The notes: generated from the sequence alone by a model not told the origin. A stretch of DNA of 64,000 nucleotides from Gemmatimonadota bacterium (GCA_029262115.1 JAJCZZ010000012.1:17480-81479), one strand, 5' to 3'; counted from the stretch's first letter, positions 17,129-26,944 are shown. Program-made: numbers and translations.

Positions 17129-17192
17129 GGCCCCGATCTACCGGTTTTCCGGACGCGTATCAAGATCGTCCGGGCCGACGAAACTCTTTCTT

Positions 17193-17223
17193 GATAGTAT
17201 CGTATGATAGTATCAGATACGAT
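17193..17223. promoter_or_regulatory. repeat cluster, probable PadR operator
   Basis: Two copies of the palindrome GATAGTATC (17193-17201 and 17206-17214) are spaced 13 bp apart. They are overlaid by an inverted repeat ATCGTAT (17199-17205) / ATACGAT (17217-17223). The cluster is A/T-rich in a GC-rich setting and ends 21 bp before the padR start, where an autoregulatory site is expected. Confidence 0.6.
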
Positions 17224-17244
17224 TACCATTGGTCGGAGTCGCGC

Positions 17245-17568
17245 GTGAAGCAGAACCTCTTCTTCATTCTCCTGTCCATGGCGAACGGCCCCAACTACGG
17301 GTCGGCCGTCCAGGATGACGTTCGTCGACTCAGCGCAGGCCGCGTACGACTGTGGCCTGCGACGCTCTACGGGTCGCTCGAAGAGCTGGTGTCAAAAGGG
17401 TGGCTGAGTCACCGGCCCGACCACGAACCTCCCGAAGGGTCGGCCGGGAGAGAGCGGTTCTACGAGCTGACGTCCGAGGGACGGACGGCTCTGGAAGACG
17501 AGACGAGTCGGATGGAGGGTCTCGCCCGGGCGGCACGCCATCGCCTGGCGGGAGCCGGCGACGCGTGA
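17245..17568 (+). CDS. PadR-family transcriptional regulator
   Basis: 107 residues from GTG 17245 (KQNLFFILLSMANGPNYGSA). PadR winged helix: SAVQDDVRRLSAGRVRLWPA, TLYGSLEELVSKGWL, then the wing RERFYELTSEGRTALEDE. The open frame runs upstream, but the family start is here, with GGAG eight bases before it. It overlaps the following ADOP gene by GTGA, the usual PadR/ADOP arrangement, and probably represses that pair through the GATAGTATC sites upstream. The inducer is unknown. Confidence 0.88.
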   Translation: MKQNLFFILLSMANGPNYGSAVQDDVRRLSAGRVRLWPATLYGSLEELVSKGWLSHRPDHEPPEGSAGRERFYELTSEGRTALEDETSRMEGLARAARHRLAGAGDA

Positions 17569-20252
17569 GGCTGGCTCCGTACGTCTTCAATCTTCTGGTG
17601 CGCTCCGCGGTCGCGACACTTCCGGACGCTCTCCGGAAGCGGGCGGGCGGAGAGATCACGGCGCTGACGAGGGAGCAGGTTCGTCGGGCACGTCGACAAC
17701 GCGGGATCCTGATCGCGGTAGCCGTCGCGACGCGATGCCTGGCCGACACGGTCACTCGAGGTCTCTACGAGCGGCTTCGAGCCCGACTTGCCGCCTCGGT
17801 CACACCACCATCCAATCCCGAGCCCATGCAGACTCTATTGAGCGACATCCGCCACGCCGTCCGCTCCCTCGCGAAGACGCCCCGGTTCACCGCGGCCGTG
17901 ATCCTGATTCTCTCGCTGGGGATCGGGGCGAACACGGCCATCTTCAGTGTGGTCCGGGGTGTGATGCTTCGCCCGCTACCCTTCCCCGACGCCGAGCGGT
18001 TCGTCCATATCGCGGCGGACTATGGAGGCGGGCCCCAGATCTCGATGCCGTACTACCGAATCGACCACTTGCGACGGAGCACCCGATCGTTCTCGGCCCT
18101 CGCCAGCTATCGGGGCCACTCCGGACGAGTCGAGGCAGAGGGGCGCTTCGAAGGGGTCACGGGACTGAGGGCAGATCCGGGGTTCCTCGACGCCGTGGGA
18201 TCGCCGCTCGCGCTGGGCCGTTGGTTCACGCCGGACGAGTCAGCCCCCGACGGTCCGGCCGCGGTGGTGCTGGCCCACGACACGTGGCAACTGAGGTTCG
18301 CGGGACGACGCGATGTCCTCGGCTCGACCTTCGATGTCAGCGATCGGAGCTACACGGTGGTGGGCGTCCTGCCGGCTTCCTTCAGCTTCCCACAGGTCAG
18401 CTCGGACATCGACTACATCGTCGCTCTGGCACTCCGACCCGATCCCGGGGACGAGGGCCGGAACTACCCTGCCATCGGGCGCCTTGCCGACGGCGCGACG
18501 GAAGAGGCCGCCCGCGCGGACCTCGCACGGGCGTGGAGCGCGTTTGTCGCCGAACACGCGGACCTGGTGTCGGACCCGGAGAGGGGCTTCACGCTTTCCA
18601 CGTTCAAGGAGATGCACGTACAGGGTCTCGGCCGGATTCTGTGGATCATGATGGGCGCCGTTGCCACGGTCCTTCTCATCGCCTGCGCGAACGTCGCCAG
18701 CCTCCTCATGGCGAGGGCCAATCGGAGGCAGCGCGAAGTGGCGCTCCGAGCCGCTCTCGGAGCTACACGAGGGCGGATCGTCCAGTACGTCATGACCGAG
18801 AGCGTTCTCCTCGCCATCGTCTCGGCCGCCGCCGGCCTCCTGGTCGCACGGTGGGGCGTCCAGGGTCTCCTGGGCATGGCGCCCGTCGCCCTTCCTCGGG
18901 CCGAATCGATCGGCGTCGACGGCGCCGTACTCGCGTTCACCGCCGGATGGGCTCTCCTCACGGGCGTCCTCTTCGGGTCGACGGCCGCCCTGCCGGTACT
19001 CCGGGGAAGACTCGAGGGCATGTTGCGGGAAGGCACCCGCGGGAGCGGCGGCGGTACACGGTTCCGGCAGTCGCTCATCCTGGTGCAGAGCGCACTTTCC
19101 GTGGTGCTGTTGGTCGGCGCAGGTCTCCTTCTCGGTACGCTGTGGAACCTCCGCGGTGTCGACTCCGGCTTCGATCCACGAAACGTTGTCGCGGCAACGG
19201 TGCCGGTCCTTCCGCCCGGGTACACCGATCCAGCCGCCGCGACGGAGTTGGCAGCCCGCGTGACGGACGGTCTGGTGGCGCGTCCGGAGGTTCAAGGAGT
19301 GGCGGCGGTGTCGAACCTCCCGCTGGAGCGAGGGCTGAACATTCCCCTGACGATCTCGGGAAGGCCCGATGCCTGGGAGGGTGCGGTCGAGTGGCGGGCG
19401 GTCACACCCGGATACTTCGAGATGCTCGAAATTGGCGTTCTCCAGGGTCGCACCTTCGGCGCCGCGGATGTGGCGGGTGGTGCCCATGTCGTGGTCGTAA
19501 ACGAGTCGTTCGCGGCCCACTACTTTCCAGACGGAAGCCCCCTCGGCCAGGGTGTCGAGGTCGGCAAGTGGAAGGGCGAATACCTCGCCCCCAGCCTGGC
19601 GGTCGGCCCGCTGAGGATCGTGGGGGTCGTAGCCGACGTACGCGACCGGACGCTGCGGGAAGAGGCCCGCCGGACGGTATATGTGCCCCTCGAGCAGGTC
19701 CCTGCCGCGCTGGCTGGCTTCCCCCGGTTCCTGGCCAAGGGTCGACGCTCCGCTGAGACGGGCCAGGCACTTCGGGACGAACTCCAGAACGCCGATCCCC
19801 GGATCGCGGCGCTGGATATCCGGCCGCTCGACGATGTGGTGGCCGCCTCCCTCGGGGTGGAACGGTTCAACGCCACGCTGCTGGCGGCCTTTGCCGCCCT
19901 CGCCCTGGTCCTCACGGCGTTCGGCATCTACGGCGTGATCGCATACGCTGTGAGCCAGCGCACCCGGGAGATCGGGATACGGCTCGCGCTCGGAGCTGCA
20001 CGGGGTCGGGTGATCCGCGGGGTCGTGCTCGACGGCATGCGACCGGTCCTGTTGGGGCTCATCGGAGGCACCCTGGCCTCGATGTGGCTGTCTCGTCTGG
20101 TCCAGGACCTGGTGTGGGGCGTTGCCCCCAACGATCCTCGGACTCTACTCCTCGTCTCGGCCGTGCTCGTATCCGTTTCGATTCTGGCGACGTGGCTACC
20201 GGCTCGCGCGGTCACGAGAGTCGATCCCGTGTCGGCACTTTCGGCGGAGTAG
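17565..20252 (+). CDS. ADOP-family ABC transporter permease (FtsX/MacB type)
   Basis: 895 residues from GTG 17565, overlapping the padR stop. The N-terminal ADOP segment (LPDALRKRAGGEITALTREQ) is followed by a MacB core starting SDIRHAVRSLAKTPRFTAAV, where an in-frame ATG at 17826 could give a shorter form. An FtsX domain (NRRQREVALRAALGATRGRI), a second periplasmic core and a C-terminal FtsX domain (SQRTREIGIRLALGAARGRV) follow. Predicted topology is two halves, each with one helix, a large periplasmic domain and three helices. The substrate cannot be read. No ATPase partner is adjacent. Confidence 0.9.
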   Translation: MRLAPYVFNLLVRSAVATLPDALRKRAGGEITALTREQVRRARRQRGILIAVAVATRCLADTVTRGLYERLRARLAASVTPPSNPEPMQTLLSDIRHAVRSLAKTPRFTAAVILILSLGIGANTAIFSVVRGVMLRPLPFPDAERFVHIAADYGGGPQISMPYYRIDHLRRSTRSFSALASYRGHSGRVEAEGRFEGVTGLRADPGFLDAVGSPLALGRWFTPDESAPDGPAAVVLAHDTWQLRFAGRRDVLGSTFDVSDRSYTVVGVLPASFSFPQVSSDIDYIVALALRPDPGDEGRNYPAIGRLADGATEEAARADLARAWSAFVAEHADLVSDPERGFTLSTFKEMHVQGLGRILWIMMGAVATVLLIACANVASLLMARANRRQREVALRAALGATRGRIVQYVMTESVLLAIVSAAAGLLVARWGVQGLLGMAPVALPRAESIGVDGAVLAFTAGWALLTGVLFGSTAALPVLRGRLEGMLREGTRGSGGGTRFRQSLILVQSALSVVLLVGAGLLLGTLWNLRGVDSGFDPRNVVAATVPVLPPGYTDPAAATELAARVTDGLVARPEVQGVAAVSNLPLERGLNIPLTISGRPDAWEGAVEWRAVTPGYFEMLEIGVLQGRTFGAADVAGGAHVVVVNESFAAHYFPDGSPLGQGVEVGKWKGEYLAPSLAVGPLRIVGVVADVRDRTLREEARRTVYVPLEQVPAALAGFPRFLAKGRRSAETGQALRDELQNADPRIAALDIRPLDDVVAASLGVERFNATLLAAFAALALVLTAFGIYGVIAYAVSQRTREIGIRLALGAARGRVIRGVVLDGMRPVLLGLIGGTLASMWLSRLVQDLVWGVAPNDPRTLLLVSAVLVSVSILATWLPARAVTRVDPVSALSAE

Positions 20253-20297
20253 GGCGTAGGCGGTCCAGACGCGCACGGCCCTCGAACGACTCGACTC

Positions 20298-21488
20298 ATG
20301 GACTTCTTCGACAGCCTGGCGAAGCTCGCCCGAACAACGGCCAGTGAGGTCGAGCGTCGGGTGGACGAGGTCAAAGAGAGCCTCGTCCCCCGCGACCAGA
20401 GCGACTTCCACCTGCAGGCGTACCGCGGCTACGGCACCGATCGCGGGTTCTACGTAGCGGGCAGGGCGCTCTGGGGCCGTGCGATCGACCCGGCGAGGCA
20501 CCGGCAGTCGATTCTCGACAACGTGTTCGATGCCTTTCGTCGATTCGAGAGCGACGAGATCGCCGACGCCGAGGTGACGCTCCGCTTCGGCACTGCGGAA
20601 GCGCGCGTGCGGACGGACGAGGAGGGGCACTTCAGTCACTTCCTGGAGGTGCATCCGGATCAGGTGAGCGAGGCGCGCTGGCAGAGCGTCGAGTGCACGC
20701 TCCAGCCGCCCGAAGGCGGAGAGCGCCGGTTCCAGGCGGCGGCTGAGATTCTGCTCCCGGGGCCCACGGCCCGGTACGGCGTCATCAGCGATGTCGACGA
20801 CACGGTCATGATCACCGGAGCGGCCAACCTTCTGTCCATCTTCAAGCTCACGGTGTTGAACAACGCCCGTACCCGTGCCCCCTTCACTGGCGTGGATGGG
20901 CTCTACAGGGCACTCGCGGGCGGGTCGGACGACCACGAGACGAATCCCGTGTTCTACGTCTCGAGTTCGCCGCACAACCTGTATGACATGCTGGACGACT
21001 TTTTCCAGCATCAGGGGCTGCCGAAAGGTCCGATCCTTCTCCGCGACATCGGACTCACACCCGAACAGTGGTTCAAAGCCGGCCACGGGGAGCACAAGAG
21101 GGCCAAGATCGACCGGATCCTCCGGACCTACCCTCACCTCGACTTCGTGCTGATCGGGGACAGCGGGCAGGAAGACCCGGAAATCTACGCCACGGTGGCC
21201 GCCGCGTATCCCGGCCGCATCCGTGTGATCTACATCCGCGACGTCAGCGACGGCGCCCGCGCCGCCAAGGTGGCGGAGGTCGCCGAGCGGACCACGGTCA
21301 ACGGGACGCCCATGATCCTGGCTGCCGACTCCCGGGTTGCCGCGCGCGATGCCGTCGAACACGGTCTCATCGATCAAGACGGTCTGCAGGCCGTCGCGCA
21401 GGCCTTCGAGCGTGACATGGACCGCCCCACGACCACCGAAGCGACCGCCGACGTCCTCACTCCCGACCTCGGAGGTGGTCAGAGGTGA
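20298..21488 (+). CDS. App1-like phosphatidate phosphatase domain protein (DUF2183)
   Basis: 396 residues, no signal peptide. The N-terminal region (about 1-155) contains a beta-sandwich-like segment. The conserved DUF2183/App1 catalytic domain begins at about residue 155 with YGVISDVDDTVMITGA, the HAD-type DxDxT signature. It continues with FYVSSSPHNLYDMLDDFF and FVLIGDSGQEDPEIYA. In yeast App1 this domain dephosphorylates phosphatidate. Here the likely substrate is a phospholipid or other phosphoester, by inference. It stands alone, 45 bp after the ADOP gene. Confidence 0.82.
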   Translation: MDFFDSLAKLARTTASEVERRVDEVKESLVPRDQSDFHLQAYRGYGTDRGFYVAGRALWGRAIDPARHRQSILDNVFDAFRRFESDEIADAEVTLRFGTAEARVRTDEEGHFSHFLEVHPDQVSEARWQSVECTLQPPEGGERRFQAAAEILLPGPTARYGVISDVDDTVMITGAANLLSIFKLTVLNNARTRAPFTGVDGLYRALAGGSDDHETNPVFYVSSSPHNLYDMLDDFFQHQGLPKGPILLRDIGLTPEQWFKAGHGEHKRAKIDRILRTYPHLDFVLIGDSGQEDPEIYATVAAAYPGRIRVIYIRDVSDGARAAKVAEVAERTTVNGTPMILAADSRVAARDAVEHGLIDQDGLQAVAQAFERDMDRPTTTEATADVLTPDLGGGQR

Positions 21489-21536
21489 CACACACCAGCC
21501 TGTCCGCTGGCACCGATCCTGCGTAACGTCTGCTAT

Positions 21537-23135
21537 ATGCGACGCCATGACGAAGTACGCGGCCCACGGTCTCGGAAGACGCTGGCATTGGGGCTCCTGG
21601 CAGCCACTATGTCGGCGGCCGCATGTGAGGACCCCCGCCTCCCGCTGGAGTACATGCGGCGCGCGGCTGCTGTCGGGGGGCCGGCGGGCATGGGCATCTT
21701 TCCGAACACTCTGGACGACGAACTGTCGCGGAGCCTCGTCGACGAGCTCCCGCGCCCCGTCGCGGTCGATTGGGACTCGATCGTCGCTCGCGACACACTT
21801 CGGGTCGTCCTGACGTTCAACTCGACCGGGTACTTCATCTACCGGGGCGAGCCGATGGGCTTCGAGTACGATCTTCTCGACGCCTTCGCGGATGCGCACG
21901 ACCTGACGCTGCAGACGCAGGTCGTCACCGATCGTCGGGACCTTCTTCGGGCGCTCAACCTGGGCCAGGGCGACGTCGTCGCCGCACGCCTGGTTGCGGT
22001 CGAGGAGTACCGTGAGGAAGTCCTGACGAGCAAACCGCTCTACCAGACCCGACCGGTCGTGGTTCAGCGAGAGCCGGGCGCCCCACTTCCGGCGGGCGAC
22101 AGCATCGATATTCGCATGCCGTTGCCGGACGGGCCCCCTGAACAGATCGCGCTGAACGCGCGGCTCCTCCGCAGGCCCTCTGATCTTGGCGGAGAAGAGG
22201 TGTTCGTCCCGGCCGGGTCGGACTACTACGAGCACATCGTGGAATTGGCCGACTCTCTCGGGAATCCCATCGAACTGGTCGAAGTCGAAGGCGCCGAGGA
22301 GATGGAGCCGCTGATCGAGGCTGTAGCCCGCGGTCAGATCCGGTTGACGGTGTCGCAGGAGAATCTCGCCCAGTTGAGCACGGCCCGGTTTGCCAATCTC
22401 GTCGCCACACCGGTACTGGGCGTGGAGCAGGACGTGTCCTGGGCGGTACGGAAAACCTCTCCGGTCCTGCTCGCCGAGTTGAACAGCTGGCTCGAGAGCA
22501 ATGAGGGACAGCGCCTTCTCTCGATCCTGTACACCAAGTACTTCGTCGACCGGAAGGGGTACCAGAGGCGGCTGGAAGACGAATACCTCGTCGCTTCCGC
22601 CGACGGTCGAATTTCGGCCTATGACAGCCTCTTGATTCGCTACGCGGACGATGTGGGCTGGGACTGGCGTCTCCTCGCAGCTCAGGTAGCTCAAGAGTCT
22701 CGCTTCGACCCGGTCGCCCGGTCGTGGGCAGGGGCCCAGGGCCTCCTCCAGTTGATGCCCCGGACCGCCCGTGAGATGGGGGTCACCAACCCTCGCGACC
22801 CTGAGGACAACGTGCGCGGAGGGGTGAAATACCTCACGTGGCTCACGGGCCTCTGGGAGAACGAGATCATCGACGAAAACGAGCGCCTCAAGTTCATCCT
22901 GGCGTCCTACAACGCCGGGCGCGGCCACGTGCTGGATGCCCAGCGCCTGACTGAAAAGAACGGCGGGGATCCGCAGAACTGGGACGACGTCGCCTACTGG
23001 CTCCTTCAGAAGTCCAAGCGATCGGTCTATCGTGATCCCGTCGTGAGGCACGGCTACGTGCGCGGCCTGGAGCCGGTACAGTATGTGAGCAAGATCCTCA
23101 AGCGGTATGATCGGTACCGCAACATCGACCAGTAG
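21537..23135 (+). CDS. MltF-like membrane-bound lytic transglycosylase
   Basis: 532 residues. The lipoprotein signal ends near Cys30 (SAAACEDP). Residues about 85-335 are a solute-binding-protein 3-like domain (RDTLRVVLTFNSTGYFIYRG ... GEPMGFEYDLLDAFA). Residues about 360-500 are an SLT transglycosylase domain with catalytic Glu in AAQVAQESRFDP and conserved GAQGLLQLMPRTA and ILASYNAGRGHV. This is the MltF architecture: a lipid-anchored enzyme that cleaves peptidoglycan strands and is tuned by its binding domain. The following gene is 48 bp away and may be co-transcribed. Confidence 0.88.
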   Translation: MRRHDEVRGPRSRKTLALGLLAATMSAAACEDPRLPLEYMRRAAAVGGPAGMGIFPNTLDDELSRSLVDELPRPVAVDWDSIVARDTLRVVLTFNSTGYFIYRGEPMGFEYDLLDAFADAHDLTLQTQVVTDRRDLLRALNLGQGDVVAARLVAVEEYREEVLTSKPLYQTRPVVVQREPGAPLPAGDSIDIRMPLPDGPPEQIALNARLLRRPSDLGGEEVFVPAGSDYYEHIVELADSLGNPIELVEVEGAEEMEPLIEAVARGQIRLTVSQENLAQLSTARFANLVATPVLGVEQDVSWAVRKTSPVLLAELNSWLESNEGQRLLSILYTKYFVDRKGYQRRLEDEYLVASADGRISAYDSLLIRYADDVGWDWRLLAAQVAQESRFDPVARSWAGAQGLLQLMPRTAREMGVTNPRDPEDNVRGGVKYLTWLTGLWENEIIDENERLKFILASYNAGRGHVLDAQRLTEKNGGDPQNWDDVAYWLLQKSKRSVYRDPVVRHGYVRGLEPVQYVSKILKRYDRYRNIDQ

Positions 23136-23183
23136 GGCAGGGCGGCACCCCCGCCGCCTCTCAACTCAGGAGACACACCGGAC

Positions 23184-23600
23184 ATGGCCGACAAGCAGGA
23201 GAAAGAGAAGAAGTATGGGATGAACGCCGAGGTTTCGGCGCCCATGGACATGATGGAGCCGCACGTTTCGATCCGGAATGTGGGTCGTTTGTTCAAGATG
23301 CTGGCGTTCGTCATCTTCGCCCTGCTCGTCACGGAGATCGCGCTGGGCGTCTCCCAGGACGGGATCCAAGCGCTCCCGCTTCTCCTCCTCGAAGTGGCGC
23401 AGCTCCTGGTGATCGCTGGCCTGCTGTGGGGTGGCGGCGACCTCACCCAACTAGTCGTGGAGACGAACAAGGACGTCCGAGCGAGCCGCGTCCTTCTCTG
23501 GCAGATCAGCCAGTTGATGCAGATGCAGCTGGGCACTCAGGGCGTCACGGTCTGGGCCGTCGATCCAGAGACGCCGATCGAGGCTGACGTGGACGACTAA
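23184..23600 (+). CDS. hypothetical two-helix membrane protein
   Basis: 138 residues. A charged, Met-rich N-terminus (MADKQEKEKKYGMNAEV) is followed by hydrophobic segments at about 43-60 (LAFVIFALLVTEIALG) and 66-85 (ALPLLLLEVAQLLVIAGLLW). A helical, acidic tail follows (TQLVVETNKDVRASRVLLW). I recognise no family. The ATG follows AGGAGACACACC. It overlaps the convergent phosphodiesterase gene by 4 bp at the stop codons. Confidence 0.65.
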   Translation: MADKQEKEKKYGMNAEVSAPMDMMEPHVSIRNVGRLFKMLAFVIFALLVTEIALGVSQDGIQALPLLLLEVAQLLVIAGLLWGGGDLTQLVVETNKDVRASRVLLWQISQLMQMQLGTQGVTVWAVDPETPIEADVDD

Positions 23601-25228
23601 CGGCCAGGAGGCCGGGCAGCGTCACCCCGGCCCAACAGCCCCAGAATCAGTGAGGTAAAGTCCAACTGGGTCAGATCGGATGGGATCTCCACCTCACCGT
23701 CCGACCCGCCCACCCGCTGAACCACGAGTCCGATCCGGCTGTCGGACGGGTCCGGGCTCCCGTGCCAGCTACGGTACGGGTGGGAGAAGTAGTACCGGGC
23801 GTCCTCCGGTACCCACGCCCCGCTCCGCGCCATCAGGACGATATCGCCGGCGCGGTGGCCTTGCGGACCATCCAGGAGCCAACGCAGCCGCTCTTCCAGT
23901 CGAAACGACATTCCCTCGTCGGGGAGACTCAGCGCCTCGATCGAGCGTGGTCCGGCGTCGGTCCACACGTCGATCCCCTCGAACTGACCCGCATTGTCAC
24001 GGCGGGGGATGAAGGCCATCTCGAGTCGGCGGGCGCCGGCGTTCTGTCCCGACAGGCGGCTGTGCAGCTCTGCGGTCACCCGCTCGACCTCGCTCGAAGG
24101 GGCCCTTCGGCTCCAGTCGCACGCGGTCCCCTCTTCCGGGCAGACGGACCGGTCCGTGAGATACACGTAGGCAAAGGCCCCCTGGTACGCGACCACGGCC
24201 TGGAAGTCGTCAACGTCCGTGCTGAGTTCTGGCGGGCGTGGACGCCACCCCAGTGTGTCCAGCAGCGAAGCGATGTCCGACCGCGCGGACAGCGCATGCT
24301 CTTCGTCTCCGGGCACAGGGGTATGCCCATGGTCGGAGACGACCACCACCCAGGTCCCCTCCCAGACGGCGGCCGCCCTGTACGCTTCGATGAGGGTCTC
24401 CACCGTCGGATCGAGCACCTCTGCGATGTAGCGTTGCTGCGCCTCCAGGGGATCCGAAACGGCATGGGTATACAGATCGATTCCCGGGAAGTACACGATC
24501 TGGAGGTCGGGTACGCCGTGCTCCTGAATCGCGTTGACGGCCTCCTCCACCGAAGCCTGGTCGATCTCCTGGAAGGCTTCCCGCTCTATGATCTCGTCAC
24601 GCGCCACACCCTCGACGAAGCCTGCGAGCAAATCGGCCAGGTCCTCCGCATCCGGTATGGTGAGAACATCGGCACCACGGTGGGCCGGAAGGATACTCAC
24701 ATGGGCGCGAACGTCCGCACGTTCGAACAGAGTAGGAGTTCGGCTCCATTCGCCGATCGCACCGTCGGTAACGACGGAGAGCGCGTCCGAACTACCCTTG
24801 ACCGACACCGGTGCGGGAGCTCGAAACGCCCGGGTATCTCGCTCGAACCACTCGTTACCGGGGATCCCAGTGACCCCCGGAGGGCTCCCGGTGAAAAGCG
24901 ATGTCCACGCCGCCAGTGTGATCGACGGTAGCACGGTGACCATCGGGTGAACCTCCGGAAGAGAACCCGCCGCCCGCCCCATCCCCGACGACAACCGAGA
25001 AAACCGACCTTCGTCGAAGGCCCGGACGAGCGCGTCGTATCCTACTCCGTCGAGAGCGAGGATGAGCACGCGGGGTCCGCCTACGATCTCCCTCAACGGA
25101 TCACGGAGCTCGAACATCCCTCCCGACGCTACCAACTCGGCGACTTCCCCGGCGGTCTCGAGCGACTCGCACCCGGCAGCCAGGACGGCGAGGGAGGCCA
25201 AGGAGAGCATCCGGGCTGCAGCCCTCAA
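23597..25228 (-). CDS. alkaline-phosphatase-superfamily phosphodiesterase lipoprotein
   Basis: 543 residues from TTG 25228, whose TTGA overlaps the stop of the DUF4112 gene; ATG 25210 or an ATG at 25258 are alternatives. The TTG start gives a 20-residue lipoprotein signal with Arg (RAAARMLSLASLAVLAAGC). The domain is type I phosphodiesterase/nucleotide pyrophosphatase-like: LILALDGVGYDAL (metal Asp), LPSITLAAWTSLFTG (Thr nucleophile), VVVVSDHGHTPVPGD (metal Asp/His) and FSHPYRSWHGSPD. Probably an extracytoplasmic hydrolase of a phosphodiester or phospholipid head group. Substrate unknown. Confidence 0.8.
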   Translation of the reverse strand: MRAAARMLSLASLAVLAAGCESLETAGEVAELVASGGMFELRDPLREIVGGPRVLILALDGVGYDALVRAFDEGRFSRLSSGMGRAAGSLPEVHPMVTVLPSITLAAWTSLFTGSPPGVTGIPGNEWFERDTRAFRAPAPVSVKGSSDALSVVTDGAIGEWSRTPTLFERADVRAHVSILPAHRGADVLTIPDAEDLADLLAGFVEGVARDEIIEREAFQEIDQASVEEAVNAIQEHGVPDLQIVYFPGIDLYTHAVSDPLEAQQRYIAEVLDPTVETLIEAYRAAAVWEGTWVVVVSDHGHTPVPGDEEHALSARSDIASLLDTLGWRPRPPELSTDVDDFQAVVAYQGAFAYVYLTDRSVCPEEGTACDWSRRAPSSEVERVTAELHSRLSGQNAGARRLEMAFIPRRDNAGQFEGIDVWTDAGPRSIEALSLPDEGMSFRLEERLRWLLDGPQGHRAGDIVLMARSGAWVPEDARYYFSHPYRSWHGSPDPSDSRIGLVVQRVGGSDGEVEIPSDLTQLDFTSLILGLLGRGDAARPPGR

Positions 25229-25743
25229 ATCGAGCCTACCAGTGCGATGATGATCCAAAGAACCCCCAGAACGGTGAGCAAAAGCACGAGAAGGAGGCCA
25301 CCGACGAACAGCCGCCCGACCTGGGTTGGCGATCGCCCCTCTCGCGCGCGCGAGGCGAGCTCAGCCTCGAGCAGGTCGACGTTGCGGGCGTTGGCCTTCC
25401 ACCCGACATCGAAAAGATCGCCGAGAATGGGTGCCGCACCGACCAACACCTCCACCACGATGTTTCCCAACATCCGCACCAGGGTGCGGTGAGACGCGCC
25501 AAGGCGCGCGGACTCCACGAGTACGAAGCCCGAGGCAAGCCCTCCTGCCACATCCCCGACCCCTGGGATGAGGCCGAGGAGTGCGTCCAGCCCGAAGCGG
25601 ATGTCCGTCCCGGGAATCTTGGCGGCCGAGTCGAGTACGGTCGCGACGCCCCTCAGCCGTCGGACACCCGGCGTGGGTGCCCGCGGAACGCCCGCTTCCG
25701 GATTCCCCGCCTCCGCCAGCTTGGTATCGCCCTTCTCAACCAC
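25225..25743 (-). CDS. DUF4112 membrane protein
   Basis: 172 residues from GTG 25743, overlapping the stop of the L,D-transpeptidase gene. It contains the DUF4112 core: VLDSAAKIPGTDIRFGLDAL, LIPGVGDVAGGLASGFVLVE, GAAPILGDLFDVGWKANARN. One hydrophobic helix lies at the C-terminus (LLLVLLLTVLGVLWIIIALV). The family is widespread and its role unknown. Overlaps on both sides place it in an operon with the transpeptidase and the phosphodiesterase, suggesting a cell-envelope job. Confidence 0.8.
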   Translation of the reverse strand: MVEKGDTKLAEAGNPEAGVPRAPTPGVRRLRGVATVLDSAAKIPGTDIRFGLDALLGLIPGVGDVAGGLASGFVLVESARLGASHRTLVRMLGNIVVEVLVGAAPILGDLFDVGWKANARNVDLLEAELASRAREGRSPTQVGRLFVGGLLLVLLLTVLGVLWIIIALVGSI

Positions 25744-26944
25744 CCGCGGCGCTGTCGATGAAGTCCACTGGAACGCCAGAAGCAACGTGGCGAGAGAGGG
25801 TGCGCGCGTCCCAGTTCGTCAGGCGCACGCAGCCATGCGACGTGGCGTATCCGATGGTCTCGGGAGCGCTGGTGCCATGGATGCCGTAGTGAGGCTTGGA
25901 CAGCTGCATCCAGACGACCCCGACCGCGTTGTTCGGCCCGGCCGGGATCATGGCGGCGGGCTCACCGTCCGGAACCCCCGTGAGGAGGTCCGGCTGGTAG
26001 TGCCACATGGGATCGGGATGAACGGATTCGATCTGGTACCCACCCGAGGGGGACGGGGCGTACTTCGATCCGAGGGTCGACGGAAAGTGGTAAAGAATTC
26101 GTCCCGAGGCATCTTCCGCATGCACGAAGCTCCCCCCGCCTGACACCACGATGCGTGCGATCTGGCCCGGGGTGTCTCGATCTTCGGTGACGGTGGGAAC
26201 CAACAGGCGGTCACCCGCCCGTACGGCAAGGAGATCTACCCCCGGGTTGAGGCGTTCGAGAAGCTCGGGAGTGGTATGCGCGATCTCGGCCAGCTTCTCA
26301 AGCACCGATTCGTAACACATGCAGTCGAGCTTGGCCTTTTCATAGATGTCGGAGGGAATATCCGTGAACGGACCCTCCACATCGGAGGTCGTGAGAACTC
26401 GCTGAGCGACGAGTTGGCTAGCGGGCGACGCGCCTCGGAGCCGCTCGAGCGTCACCGCGTCCACCCGCCCAGTCGCGGGCAGGCCGTTCTCTCGCTGGAA
26501 CCAAACGACGGCCTTCTCGGTGTTCTTTCCCCATCGCCCGTCCATCACCCCAGGCGAAAAACGGGCCCGGTCGAGCAGCACCTGAACGGCCAGAACGGAC
26601 GGACCCTCCATGCCATCGCCGACAGGGAGATCGTACCGACCCCCGTTCACCCTCTCCGGCGTGATGTCGTCCACCGTCTCGGAGGCCTCGCCGCCCACCT
26701 CCGACCCCACGGTGTCCAGTTGAACGTAGCGCTTCCAACCGGGATCGTTGCGACCACCCTCGAGGGAGGCAAGGTCCAACTCCGAGCCGGGATCGCCGGT
26801 GAGGTCGGCCACGCCGTCATGACGGTGCGCCTCGTCCCTATCTGTCGCGCCTGGGTCAGGGGTCTCGTCGGAGTCGCCACACGCCGCAACGGACAGGGAC
26901 GCAAGGAGGAGAAAGGGTACGAGCGAGCGAGGGCGGCGGAGCAT
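25736..26944 (-). CDS. L,D-transpeptidase lipoprotein with peptidoglycan-binding and LysM-like regions
   Basis: 402 residues from ATG 26944 (AAGGA ten bases upstream). The lipobox is in FLLLASLSVAAC. Residues about 115-175 form a PG_binding_1 domain (AVQVLLDRARFSPGVMDGRW ... KAVVWFQRENGLPATGRVD). Residues about 220-265 are LysM-like (LAEIAHTTPELLERLNPGVD). The YkuD catalytic domain at the C-terminus has HYGIHGTSAPETIG and SHGCVRLTN, with the catalytic Cys present. It would form 3-3 peptidoglycan cross-links or attach proteins in the periplasm. First gene of a three-gene overlapping minus-strand operon. Confidence 0.9.
   Translation of the reverse strand: MLRRPRSLVPFLLLASLSVAACGDSDETPDPGATDRDEAHRHDGVADLTGDPGSELDLASLEGGRNDPGWKRYVQLDTVGSEVGGEASETVDDITPERVNGGRYDLPVGDGMEGPSVLAVQVLLDRARFSPGVMDGRWGKNTEKAVVWFQRENGLPATGRVDAVTLERLRGASPASQLVAQRVLTTSDVEGPFTDIPSDIYEKAKLDCMCYESVLEKLAEIAHTTPELLERLNPGVDLLAVRAGDRLLVPTVTEDRDTPGQIARIVVSGGGSFVHAEDASGRILYHFPSTLGSKYAPSPSGGYQIESVHPDPMWHYQPDLLTGVPDGEPAAMIPAGPNNAVGVVWMQLSKPHYGIHGTSAPETIGYATSHGCVRLTNWDARTLSRHVASGVPVDFIDSAAGG

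Noticed and set aside
20196..23051. Very long open frame (951 codons) on the minus strand
   Set aside because: It runs antisense across the App1-like and MltF-like genes, shows no domain, and arises from high-GC codon bias in the true genes.
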